From positions 1-64,000 of the forward strand of contig JACRFZ010000090.1 of NCBI GenBank assembly GCA_016212515.1: a stretch of 64,000 bases of DNA. Direction: 5' to 3'. Source of the stretch: Candidatus Melainabacteria bacterium (GTDB lineage Bacteria > Cyanobacteriota > Vampirovibrionia > Obscuribacterales > Obscuribacteraceae). The position numbers and the translations under genes are program-made. Of the stretch, positions 34,896 through 42,376 are shown one piece after another. Numbering within the stretch: the first letter of the stretch is position 1; every line of letters starts with the position of its first letter. The notes under the pieces are model-generated. The model did not search any database and was not told where the DNA came from. It saw nothing but the letters and a program-made list of their open reading frames with translations.

Positions 34896-35636
34896 CTAGC
34901 TTCTCTTTTTCACGATGGGGCGGGCAAAAGAGATGGATGCCGCGTCCCTTTTTCTCCAGAAGTCACCATCGAACTCCCTGGAGAAAGAGTGCAAAAGTTC
35001 TTTCATGCGCACCACTTTCCGAGCCAAAATTCTATCTTCTCTGGCCAGCTTCTCGGTGCCTCTGTGATCGATCAGCAAATAAGAATAGACCTCTGCCTTA
35101 TCTTCTATGACGGCATCCATGGAGTATTCCGAGATAAAGCCCCGTTGAGGTTTGGCCTTTTGCCCTTCGGTGCGGTCTTTATGGTAGACAAAGCCCGGTC
35201 GGTTCAAAGACTTCCACCTCTGGTCATAGTAGCCGTTGATGTCATCGAAGTAGTCGATCATATGGAACAGCTCATGGTGAAAAGCTGCCCTCATATACAG
35301 CCAGGCTCCGCCCACTTTAATATTCAAGTAGATTTTATTGCGAATAAAGGGCAGCCCCAGACTTCCCAGGAAGGCTGCACAAGTAAGACCGCCTCGTCGC
35401 TGGCCTTCCGATGCCAGTTTCTGACAGAGAATGATATCGTTCAGTTTGCTCTTGCCAATAACTTGTGGAGAATAGATAGAGAGTTCCCTGGTGAGCACTT
35501 GCTCAAGGTAAGTCAGGCAGGTCTTCTCATCAGCCGGTCTGCATGCAATCGGCAAACCGGACCGCTCTTGATCGGTGATAAGTCGAACACCGTAAGTGTC
35601 AAATACCTCTTGGGCAATCTCATGTACTGATTTCAC
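34896..35636 (-). CDS. Putative zinc-dependent peptidase with HHELFH motif
   Basis: This is a 246-residue protein with the zinc signature HELFH (H121, E122, H125) inside FHHELFHMIDYFDD. A likely third ligand is E178 or E182 in AVIEDKAEVYSY, the gluzincin arrangement. It contains no signal peptide or membrane segment. The N-terminus (HEIAQEVFDTYGVRL) is a helical region seen in putative zinc-binding metallopeptidases of unknown role. The start is GTG at 35636, as no ATG is available nearby. It is separated from the response regulator start by 151 bp, so it is probably its own transcription unit. The substrate is unknown. Confidence 0.75.
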   Translation of the reverse strand: MKSVHEIAQEVFDTYGVRLITDQERSGLPIACRPADEKTCLTYLEQVLTRELSIYSPQVIGKSKLNDIILCQKLASEGQRRGGLTCAAFLGSLGLPFIRNKIYLNIKVGGAWLYMRAAFHHELFHMIDYFDDINGYYDQRWKSLNRPGFVYHKDRTEGQKAKPQRGFISEYSMDAVIEDKAEVYSYLLIDHRGTEKLAREDRILARKVVRMKELLHSFSREFDGDFWRKRDAASISFARPIVKKRS

Positions 35637-35859
35637 GTTCTGCTTCTCCCGGAAGCCGGAGTCGAGGGCAAAGCCTCAGATTTAATATTAGTTCCGCTTG
35701 CCATCCCGGAGAAACGCCACGAGTTAATCTTTTGGGAAAGTGGCATATAAATTTTAGGGTCGACAGGAGCATATCCAAAAGGTTATTCTTAGGTACATTC
35801 TTAACAAGCTATAACAAAGATGTAAAGCGAGCATACGGCTCCTCAGCAGGTGACACAAA

Positions 35860-36663
35860 ATGGCCAGTTTTTCTACAGAATCATCTTCCAAACCGACAGC
35901 CAAAGCTAGAGTAACCAAGACAAAAGAGCGCCCAGGCAGCGTCGCCCCTGAGCTCGCCAAAGGCACAAGTTCTGAAGTGGCGCAGTTCCAGAACATTCTT
36001 GCAACAGCCAAGAGTCACAGTTCTAAAGCCCAGGCTAAAAGTCAGGCTCTGACCAAAGAAACCACCCTCACCTTTCAAGCCGTGAACGGCACCAATGCCC
36101 CCATTTCAGCCCTGATCGACAGCGACGGGCTGGTCAAACGCATTAGCTTCGCCAACGGCAGAGCCATTGAAATGACTGCAAAAATGGGCAAGCAGGCCGT
36201 CTATTGCGATACCAGCGCCCCTTCCGTAAGATTGACCAATCTGGCTATCGACTCCGTCGACGGCTCTATCATGTACAAAAGAGCCCTGGGCAAGCGCACC
36301 GCTACCATGAAAGAAACGGCAAGCGGCGCCAAATACGCCACTATCAGCATGGGCCGTGAAAAAAGAGAAATTCAACTGCTCGATGACAAAAGACGAGTCT
36401 ACAAAGGCAAAGAAGGCACCATGACCGTCTCCCCAGACGGTAGCCTGGTCAGCCTGAAACCAAAAGCCGGTGGCTCCATCGACGTATATCCCTGGGTAAA
36501 GCTGGTGGCGGTGGAGTTTCCCGACGGTCATAAGCAAACCTTTTACGCCAGCGACCGGGAGGTCGGTCTGCTCAAGAAAAATCCGGTCGGGTTCTACGTC
36601 AACTGGCTGCCGACAGATAAACAAGGTCGCCATTTTGAGTGGGGTACACTTGAGCTTGGCTAA
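35860..36663 (+). CDS. Hypothetical strand-rich protein
   Basis: This is a 267-residue protein that I do not recognise. The first 65 residues are Ser/Thr/Lys/Ala-rich and probably disordered. From residue 70 the chain alternates strands and turns, with motifs such as ALIDSDGLVKRISFANGRAI and GTMTVSPDGSLVSL. The same kind of DG-containing strand pairs occurs in the N-terminal region of the calpain-like protein at 52795-54789, which may indicate a shared beta module. There is no signal peptide. The ATG start is clear. It ends 12 bp before the outer-membrane DUF2490 gene and may be co-transcribed with it. Confidence 0.75.
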   Translation: MASFSTESSSKPTAKARVTKTKERPGSVAPELAKGTSSEVAQFQNILATAKSHSSKAQAKSQALTKETTLTFQAVNGTNAPISALIDSDGLVKRISFANGRAIEMTAKMGKQAVYCDTSAPSVRLTNLAIDSVDGSIMYKRALGKRTATMKETASGAKYATISMGREKREIQLLDDKRRVYKGKEGTMTVSPDGSLVSLKPKAGGSIDVYPWVKLVAVEFPDGHKQTFYASDREVGLLKKNPVGFYVNWLPTDKQGRHFEWGTLELG

Positions 36664-36675
36664 AAGCCTCGTTCA

Positions 36676-37572
36676 GTGTGGAATTCTCTCGAACAATTGA
36701 ATCACCCGTTAATCTTTCTCTGGAAGCCAGGTAACAGCCCTTTAGCGGTCGCCAATTTAAAGCGGTCGGCAACGGCTCGGCCGGGCAGCCTGTTATCGGG
36801 GTTGCTCGCCGCACTTATGCTGGCTCTTGCAGGCCCGGCGGTCCTGGCGCAAACAGCCGCCGACACCAGCGCATCCAGCCAGAGCACTCAGCTTCCCAGC
36901 ATAAAGCTGGAAACCGGTTCATCATCCGACACCCCCAGCACCACCCAAAACGGCAACACTGACCATGCCTTTCAGATGTGGACGCCCGTATACATAGACG
37001 TGCCCCTCTCCCGCAGCCGCAAAGTGCGAGGCTACTTTGAAGCCAACCCGCGCCTGGGTGACAACTTGAAAGGCATGGACCAATTGCTCTTGCGCTCGGC
37101 CCTGGGCTATCGTTTTACCCCTCACTTCAGCGGCTATGTCGGTCATGTCTGGGTAGGCAACTTTCAGCCGCAATTCCTCAAAGAAAATCGCATCTTCCAA
37201 CAACTGGGCTTCGGACATAATCTCGGCAAGCGCCTGCAGGTCCTTCATAGAGTCAGGCTGGAAGAGCGCTTCATTCAGGACACCGGCGGCGACTGCTCCA
37301 TGAGAGCACGTTACCTATTGAGACTGGCAATGCCTCTAAAAAAGAAGTTTTACGCCGTGGTCTCCGACGAACTTTTCGTCAATTTGAATACCGTAGGAAA
37401 CGGCCCCGTCTCCGGTATCGATCAAAACAGAATTTACGCCGGCATCGGCAGGCAAATGAACAACAGCCTGCGCCTGGAAGTAGGCTATCAGCAACAGTAC
37501 GTCAACAAGACCGACCCTACCGACGATAAGGCCAATCATATTCTGGTCACTAGCGTTTTCGTCAGCCTCTAG
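36676..37572 (+). CDS. Outer-membrane beta-barrel protein, DUF2490 family
   Basis: The protein has a long N-terminal signal segment with hydrophobic core LLAALMLALAGPAVLAQ (cleavage near residue 55) and a Thr/Ser-rich spacer. A beta-barrel of about 200 residues typical of DUF2490 follows: FQMWTPVYIDVPL, YFEANPRLGDNL, LGYRFTPHFSGYVGHVW, VRLEERFI, RLEVGYQQQY. It ends HILVTSVFVSL with the terminal hydrophobic residue that marks outer-membrane proteins. Function is unknown; relatives occur in Bacteroidetes, Proteobacteria and others. The presence of this protein and of TolC supports a diderm envelope. The GTG start at 36676 is tentative. Confidence 0.88.
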   Translation: MWNSLEQLNHPLIFLWKPGNSPLAVANLKRSATARPGSLLSGLLAALMLALAGPAVLAQTAADTSASSQSTQLPSIKLETGSSSDTPSTTQNGNTDHAFQMWTPVYIDVPLSRSRKVRGYFEANPRLGDNLKGMDQLLLRSALGYRFTPHFSGYVGHVWVGNFQPQFLKENRIFQQLGFGHNLGKRLQVLHRVRLEERFIQDTGGDCSMRARYLLRLAMPLKKKFYAVVSDELFVNLNTVGNGPVSGIDQNRIYAGIGRQMNNSLRLEVGYQQQYVNKTDPTDDKANHILVTSVFVSL

Positions 37573-37625
37573 TCAAACCAGCCTGGGGAGGGCGGCAGCG
37601 CTAGAGAACCGGAGAGGCAGCGGCA

Positions 37626-40043
37626 CTAGAAGTCTTCCGAGACTTCATCGCGGTTCAAGAGCAATTCCACGCGCTGGCAGAGATCGGCAACCCGGTCGGG
37701 CATACCGGGTGCCCGCACATACTGCCTGGCCAGATCGAGGGTGCGTCTGATGCCCCGCACCACGTCACCTTCATCGTAGGGCGTGGCGTTGCGAATAGCG
37801 TCCCAATCGGCGCCCTCGGCCCACATCTGGGTGAGCCCGCATAAATGGGTGCCGATGGTGATCGGCATGTCGATGTCGTGCTCTTTCTGCAAGCGCAAAA
37901 TGCGACGCATGGTCTTCTGCACTTCCAAGAGGGCTTGATCAACCTGGGGGCTGACGCGGATACGCATATTCTCATTAGCCCGGGAATCGTCACCCACCAG
38001 AGCAGTGATCACCGCCGCCAGTTCACTGGGCTCAAGAGTCTCAAAAAGTCCGCTCATGGCCATGGAGGTCAGGAAGAGCTCGTTCTGCCCTCTGATACCG
38101 GCGGCGGTGCGCCCCAAGTCGGTGGGACGGTTGCCGAAGATATAGCCCTCAGCCCTTAAGATGTTTGCCAGCGCTTCAAAGGTGCGCCAGTAATAAGTGG
38201 TTTCTCGCTTGACGCGCTTATCAAGATCGCGAATACGCTTCTCCAACTGCTCCACCCGTTCAGTCTGCTTGCTGCAGGGCTTCTGCAGTGGGCAGCCGTG
38301 GCAGGGCATGGCATAGGCTTCCTTGACCAGATCTTGAATGCCTATTTTCATGTCGGCCAGGGCCGCTACTGCATCCTGGCGAGCCTTTACGGCGGTAGTC
38401 TTGAGACCCTTTTCCATCTGCTTGAGCTGTTTATGTTTGGCCCGAATAGCCTCCAGCCGCTTGGCATAGAGGTTCAGATCGCCGGGCTCGGCCGGGCAGA
38501 GGGGCGCCCGCAAACGAGGCAATTCTGCTTCCCAGGAGAGGCGCTGGGTGAAGAGGGGCTCCAGTTGATGGTTGATAAGGAATTGCCCGAAGCTGCGTTC
38601 AATCAGATCACGAGCATCATCAATGGTGTGGCGCTCCAGCAAATTGAGCACCATGCCGTAGGAAGGGGTGAAGCGACTGGAGAGCGGGTCGGCTTTGGCG
38701 GTGGCCAACTTGCCGGCGTCTTCCACAGACTCAATGGGATTATGGAGAACCACCACATGACCGACTTCGTCCATGCCTCGACGACCGGCCCGACCGGACA
38801 TCTGCAAAAATTCGGAAGCCATGAGTTCCCGGTGCCCTTCGTCGGAGCGTTTGTGAATGGCGCTAATGACCGTGGAACGAGCCGGCATATTGATACCGGC
38901 CGCCAGGGTCTCGGTGGCGAAAACCACCTTCAAAAGCCCCTTCTGAAAGAGCTTTTCGACCATGCCTTTCCAACTGGGCAGCATGCCGGCATGGTGCACC
39001 GACATACCTTCAAACAAGTACGGAATATGGGGATGGGAAGCCAGATTGGGGTTGTCCCGGGTAAATTCTTCCACCCGCATTCGCAATTCCTTTTGTTCTT
39101 CCGGCAAAAGCAGCGGTATGCCGCGCGCCATTTTCATGGCTTCTTCGCAGCCGCGACGGGAGAAGAGAAAGTAAATAGCCGGCAACATATTGCGCCCAGA
39201 CAAACTGGCCAGAACGTCTGCGGGATGAGTGTACAAGCCGCCTATGGGGCGACGCCTTTTGTCGCCTCTAATAACGGGCTTTTTCTTGCCGAAGCGCGAC
39301 TTGAGAAAGGAATTGGTAGCACCGCCGGGAGCCAGAAGCGGGTAAAGGCGACGCTCACCGAAGTAGTGAAAGCGCAGGGGAATCGGCCTGTAATCGGAGA
39401 CCACCAGTTCGGTAGGGCCGTGGGTTTCATCTATCCAGGTGGTGAGGTCGCGGGCATTGGCAATGGTAGCCGAAAGCGCCACGAGCTGAATATTCTTGGG
39501 CGCGTAGATAATTGATTCTTCCCATACGGTGCCGCGCTCACTATCATTCATATAGTGACATTCGTCGAGCACCACGCTGGAAACATTCTGCAAGTTGCGC
39601 TTCACGTCACCAAGGATGGTGCCATAGAGCATGTTGCGAAAAACTTCGGTGGTCATGACCACTATCTGAGCATCGCGGTTCACGGATGTGTCACCGGTCA
39701 GAAGACCGACTCTGTCTTCTCCGTATTTCTTGCGCAGGTCGTAGAGCTTCTGGTTGGAGAGGGCCTTCAAAGGCGTGGTGTAGAAGCAACGAGAGTTGGA
39801 CATAAGAGCCATCTCGACGGCATACTCGGCGATGACTGTTTTTCCGGAACCGGTGGGAGCGCAGACCACGACGCTCTTGCCGTTCTCCAGATGGTTAATA
39901 GCCTCAAGCTGGAAATCATCCAGTTGGAAGGGGAAAAGAGATGCTACATCGATTTGCACTGATACCAGACTTTTCCGATTCCTGATGTTCTGACGCTCCG
40001 GCAGCTTCACTTGAGCTTGGCGGCTCGCGCTTGCTGAAAGCAA
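37626..40043 (-). CDS. Ski2-like DEAD/DEAH-box RNA helicase (DSHCT type)
   Basis: This is an ATP-dependent RNA helicase related to Ski2/Mtr4 and to the cyanobacterial and plastid proteins of that group, probably acting in RNA turnover or ribosome assembly. Motif I is APTGSGKT (K68), motif Ia TTPLKALSNQK, motif II LDECHYMND (DECH), motif III LSATIANA and motif VI QMSGRAGRRGMDE. A four-cysteine cluster around CHGCPLQKPC, an arginine-rich helical region and a C-terminal DSHCT-like segment (VVRGIRRTLDLARQYV) follow. The 805 aa length is typical of the cyanobacterial form. The open frame starts with TTG at 40043; GTG codons at 40010 and 39959 could also be the start. Confidence 0.95.
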   Translation of the reverse strand: MLSASASRQAQVKLPERQNIRNRKSLVSVQIDVASLFPFQLDDFQLEAINHLENGKSVVVCAPTGSGKTVIAEYAVEMALMSNSRCFYTTPLKALSNQKLYDLRKKYGEDRVGLLTGDTSVNRDAQIVVMTTEVFRNMLYGTILGDVKRNLQNVSSVVLDECHYMNDSERGTVWEESIIYAPKNIQLVALSATIANARDLTTWIDETHGPTELVVSDYRPIPLRFHYFGERRLYPLLAPGGATNSFLKSRFGKKKPVIRGDKRRRPIGGLYTHPADVLASLSGRNMLPAIYFLFSRRGCEEAMKMARGIPLLLPEEQKELRMRVEEFTRDNPNLASHPHIPYLFEGMSVHHAGMLPSWKGMVEKLFQKGLLKVVFATETLAAGINMPARSTVISAIHKRSDEGHRELMASEFLQMSGRAGRRGMDEVGHVVVLHNPIESVEDAGKLATAKADPLSSRFTPSYGMVLNLLERHTIDDARDLIERSFGQFLINHQLEPLFTQRLSWEAELPRLRAPLCPAEPGDLNLYAKRLEAIRAKHKQLKQMEKGLKTTAVKARQDAVAALADMKIGIQDLVKEAYAMPCHGCPLQKPCSKQTERVEQLEKRIRDLDKRVKRETTYYWRTFEALANILRAEGYIFGNRPTDLGRTAAGIRGQNELFLTSMAMSGLFETLEPSELAAVITALVGDDSRANENMRIRVSPQVDQALLEVQKTMRRILRLQKEHDIDMPITIGTHLCGLTQMWAEGADWDAIRNATPYDEGDVVRGIRRTLDLARQYVRAPGMPDRVADLCQRVELLLNRDEVSEDF

Positions 40044-40234
40044 ACTAATAAGGAGAGCGGCGAACAGGGGAGGTGACGCAAAGAGATTTTACCAGCAAAT
40101 GTAAACGGAAGTAGTATCGGACCACCCGGCCTTTACCCTGAATTTGCGACCCTTACCGGGTTTTCAACAGCTTGCCGAGCGGAAGTGCGACCATAGAGGC
40201 TACACCTTGGAATCATCCGGAGCAATACGTGATG

Positions 40235-40240
40235 TATAAT
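40235..40240 (+). promoter_or_regulatory. Perfect -10 box TATAAT upstream of tRNA-Pro
   Basis: TATAAT lies 53 bp before the first base of the tRNA. No good -35 box sits at 16-18 bp; the nearest candidate, TTGGAA at 40207, is too far. It is a plausible promoter for the tRNA, but the assignment rests on the -10 element alone. Confidence 0.45.
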
Positions 40241-40292
40241 CACATTTAGCCTTTTGGCGGAGCGCCGCTGCGTTTTGCCAGAAAAGCCAGAC

Positions 40293-40364
40293 CGGGACGT
40301 AGCGCAGGGGTAGCGCGCACCTTTGGGGTGGGTGAGGCCGGAGGTTCGATTCCTCTCGTCCCGA
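40293..40364 (+). tRNA. tRNA-Pro, anticodon GGG
   Basis: A full cloverleaf folds by hand. It has acceptor stem cgggacg/cgtcccg, D stem gcgc/gcgc, anticodon stem cacct/gggtg with loop ttggggt (anticodon GGG at 40325-40327, reading CCC and CCU), and T stem ggagg/cctct with loop ttcgatt. The discriminator is A at 40364. CCA is not encoded in the DNA, so it is added after transcription. Confidence 0.97.
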
Positions 40365-40369
40365 AATTT

Positions 40370-40543
40370 TCAAAATAGTGAATAAACTTCTTTAGAGACC
40401 CTGAGCAGCGCTTTTGGGTCTTCTACCGTCTCAGAACCGGTCCGCGGCAGCATGTTCTCACCGCCTGCGGTATCACCATTTTTGCTTGCTAAAGCACCGC
40501 CAGGCGCTACCGCTCTAATCAGAACGGCCAAGTGAAGCCACAA
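40370..40543 (-). CDS. Possible small protein of 57 aa
   Basis: This is an open frame with TTG start, beginning MWLHLAVLIRAVAPGGALA and ending DPKALLRVSKEVYSLF. It has a hydrophobic start and a charged, protein-like C-terminus, and lies 61 bp after the stop of the gene at 40605 in the same direction. It ends 5 bp from the tRNA gene on the opposite strand. It has no recognised family and no strong ribosome site, so this is a low-confidence call. Confidence 0.3.
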   Translation of the reverse strand: MWLHLAVLIRAVAPGGALASKNGDTAGGENMLPRTGSETVEDPKALLRVSKEVYSLF

Positions 40544-40604
40544 AAGCCTGCCTCGGTACTAAGTGAGAGCAGCAATAACCAAAACGCAGTAAAGCGCGAA
40601 CCGC

Positions 40605-41060
40605 TTAAACGGAAGTGCGACGGCGACGGCGCGAGGGAGCCGGTCTGTATTTATTGGGGCAGAGACGATCGAAACCGGAGAAATAGGTGCGGGGCATCAG
40701 CTCCAGCACGCCGGCGCTGTTAGGTTGATTGGCCGGTTCGGCGCTCGTGCTCAAACTATCCAGTAGCCCACGAGCGGCATCCACCATCTCGGGCGAGAGA
40801 GCCAGCACGGTTTCTTCCGTAACCGCCTGACGCAGGTTCTTTTCCACCGGCATAGAAGGCGGCAAAACCGGTGCCACGGCTTTCACAGAGGGCACGGTCT
40901 TCTTGCTCTGATCTACATAGCTGGCTACATCTATAGAAGGTATACAGTTGAAGATCGGGTTCAGATGCACGAACTCACGCAGTTTTATCTTAAGGATAGC
41001 CTTGAGATAATCGTCGAGCTTGTCTAGAGATATGGGAAGTTCATCTGGTAAGAGGGTCAT
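40605..41060 (-). CDS. Small hypothetical protein
   Basis: This is a 151-residue protein of unknown family. The N-terminal 50 residues (LPDELPISLDKLDDYLKAIL, then LREFVHLNPIF) look helical and folded. A Pro/Val-rich linker, a helix (SPEMVDAARGLLDSL) and a basic tail rich in arginine (PAPSRRRRR) follow, which may contact nucleic acid. The frame is open to a GTG at 41102, but ATG at 41060 has GAGG upstream and is preferred. It lies downstream of the SigF-like sigma gene in the same direction, 141 bp from its stop, so a functional link is possible but not shown. Confidence 0.6.
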   Translation of the reverse strand: MTLLPDELPISLDKLDDYLKAILKIKLREFVHLNPIFNCIPSIDVASYVDQSKKTVPSVKAVAPVLPPSMPVEKNLRQAVTEETVLALSPEMVDAARGLLDSLSTSAEPANQPNSAGVLELMPRTYFSGFDRLCPNKYRPAPSRRRRRTSV

Positions 41061-41201
41061 GAGGAAAGACCTCAAATCGATTAAAGCTAGGGCATTAGCC
41101 ACAAGTGGAGAATGTTAGCAGAGATTAACCGATTGTCAACAGACCATCAGGGTGAAATCAAGAATTTAATCAAAACCAGTTCTAATGAGGGACTAAAGGG
41201 G

Positions 41202-42209
41202 TCAGGGTCTACCGTCCTGGGCCATTATCTCCCTCAGCTTCTTAAGGGCACTGTGCACCGCTCTCGAGACTCCCATCTCCGATAAGCCGAGCACATAGGC
41301 TGTTTCCTTTTGTGACAGGTCGTAAAAGAAAACAAACTCTACAATCTGCCTGGTTCTCTCGCCCAGGCGCTTAAGAGCCTGGCTTATCAGTTCTCTGTCC
41401 TCGGAAGCAGCGAAGAGTTCCTGGTAGCGCCGGTCCGGCACAACTTCCGAAAGGGCGCGCCGATCTTCTCGTTCGTCCTCTTCCGAATTGCCGTCCAGGG
41501 ATTCATAGTGCACCCGCACTTCCCAGGACTGCTGCGCTTCCAGCACGTCCTGCACGGAAAATCCGGAGGCAGCCGCCAGTTCCTGCACCGTCGGAGTGCG
41601 GTCGAGAGCGCGGGTGAGCTTTTCTTCCAACTGGCTCAGTTGCGAATTCATCTCGGTCAAACGCCGCGGCACCTGCACTATAGAGCAATGGTCACGCAAA
41701 TAATGGCGGATCTCGCCCCTGATATAGCAGGTGGCCAGAGTACGGAAACTGGCTGAGCGCGCCCGCCCCGGGTCATAATATTTGATTGCCTTGAGCAAGC
41801 CGATGGAACCCACCTGCACAAGGTCTTCGAAGCTATCCGGCGCATACTGGCTGTACTTGCGGGCAATCTGCCGCACCAGGGTCATGTGCTCGCGCACAAT
41901 CGCCGATGCGTCGCCGCCCAGAACACTCAAGCCGATAGCCTGCTCGCCGTCTCCCTTATACATAGGCGACGAAACCACAAAACCACCGTCCGCCATAGCA
42001 CCCGATGCCGCTACCGCTTCTTCAGGAGCGCTCTCACAGGCTGTGATTTCACAGGAAGAATCGACGCCCACGGTTAAGTCCGCCGGTCTATCGGCAAATG
42101 AGTCCGCATTGCACCCGGGCCCCGGCGAGATGCCCGCTCGAGACGCTTCCGCTCTAAACAAAACTTCACTTCTGGTGTGATTTTTTCTAGCCAAGGTCAT
42201 TACTCCCAC
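41202..42209 (-). CDS. RNA polymerase sigma factor, group 3 (SigF-like)
   Basis: This sigma-70 family factor directs RNA polymerase to alternative promoters. A non-conserved N-terminus of about 100 residues precedes region 2 (REHMTLVRQIARKYSQYAP, DLVQVGSIGLLKAIKYYDP, FRTLATCYIRGEIRHYLRD). Region 3 contains TPTVQELAAASGFSVQDVLEA. Region 4 ends with a helix-turn-helix (YDLSQKETAYVLGLSEMGVSRAVHSALKKL). The layout with no region 1.1 and the FRTLAT..IRGEI sequence match the SigF/SigB stress and motility group of cyanobacteria and Gram-positives. No anti-sigma gene is adjacent. The start is GTG at 42209, or ATG at 42200. Confidence 0.94.
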   Translation of the reverse strand: MGVMTLARKNHTRSEVLFRAEASRAGISPGPGCNADSFADRPADLTVGVDSSCEITACESAPEEAVAASGAMADGGFVVSSPMYKGDGEQAIGLSVLGGDASAIVREHMTLVRQIARKYSQYAPDSFEDLVQVGSIGLLKAIKYYDPGRARSASFRTLATCYIRGEIRHYLRDHCSIVQVPRRLTEMNSQLSQLEEKLTRALDRTPTVQELAAASGFSVQDVLEAQQSWEVRVHYESLDGNSEEDEREDRRALSEVVPDRRYQELFAASEDRELISQALKRLGERTRQIVEFVFFYDLSQKETAYVLGLSEMGVSRAVHSALKKLREIMAQDGRP

Positions 42210-42258
42210 GATCTATAAGGACCCTGAGCCCCACACCAAGCCCCACGGTTATGTTCCC

Positions 42259-42288
42259 TTGACAACGCTTTTTTAAACCGGTCATACT
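42259..42288 (+). promoter_or_regulatory. Sigma-70-type promoter before the sensor kinase gene
   Basis: The -35 box TTGACA (42259-42264) is separated by 18 bp from the -10 candidate CATACT (42283-42288). The expected start lies about 80 bp before the GTG of the histidine kinase gene at 42377. Confidence 0.5.
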
Positions 42289-42376
42289 GGTTGCCTTAAG
42301 GCGAGGGGCTTCATCTGTTGCTAAAAGAACGCATAATTCCTGCATAATCTAAATCGACTAACCACAGAGAATTTAA

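Noticed and set aside
38298..39515. 405-codon + strand frame opposite the Ski2-like helicase
   Set aside because: Antisense to a helicase with all motifs in order; a shadow frame.
40180..40621. The 12-bp word CGGAAGTGCGAC occurs at 40180 and 40610, flanking tRNA-Pro, like an att site pair
   Set aside because: A 12-bp match within 64 kb is expected by chance many times, no integrase is present, and the enclosed DNA is too small to be an element.
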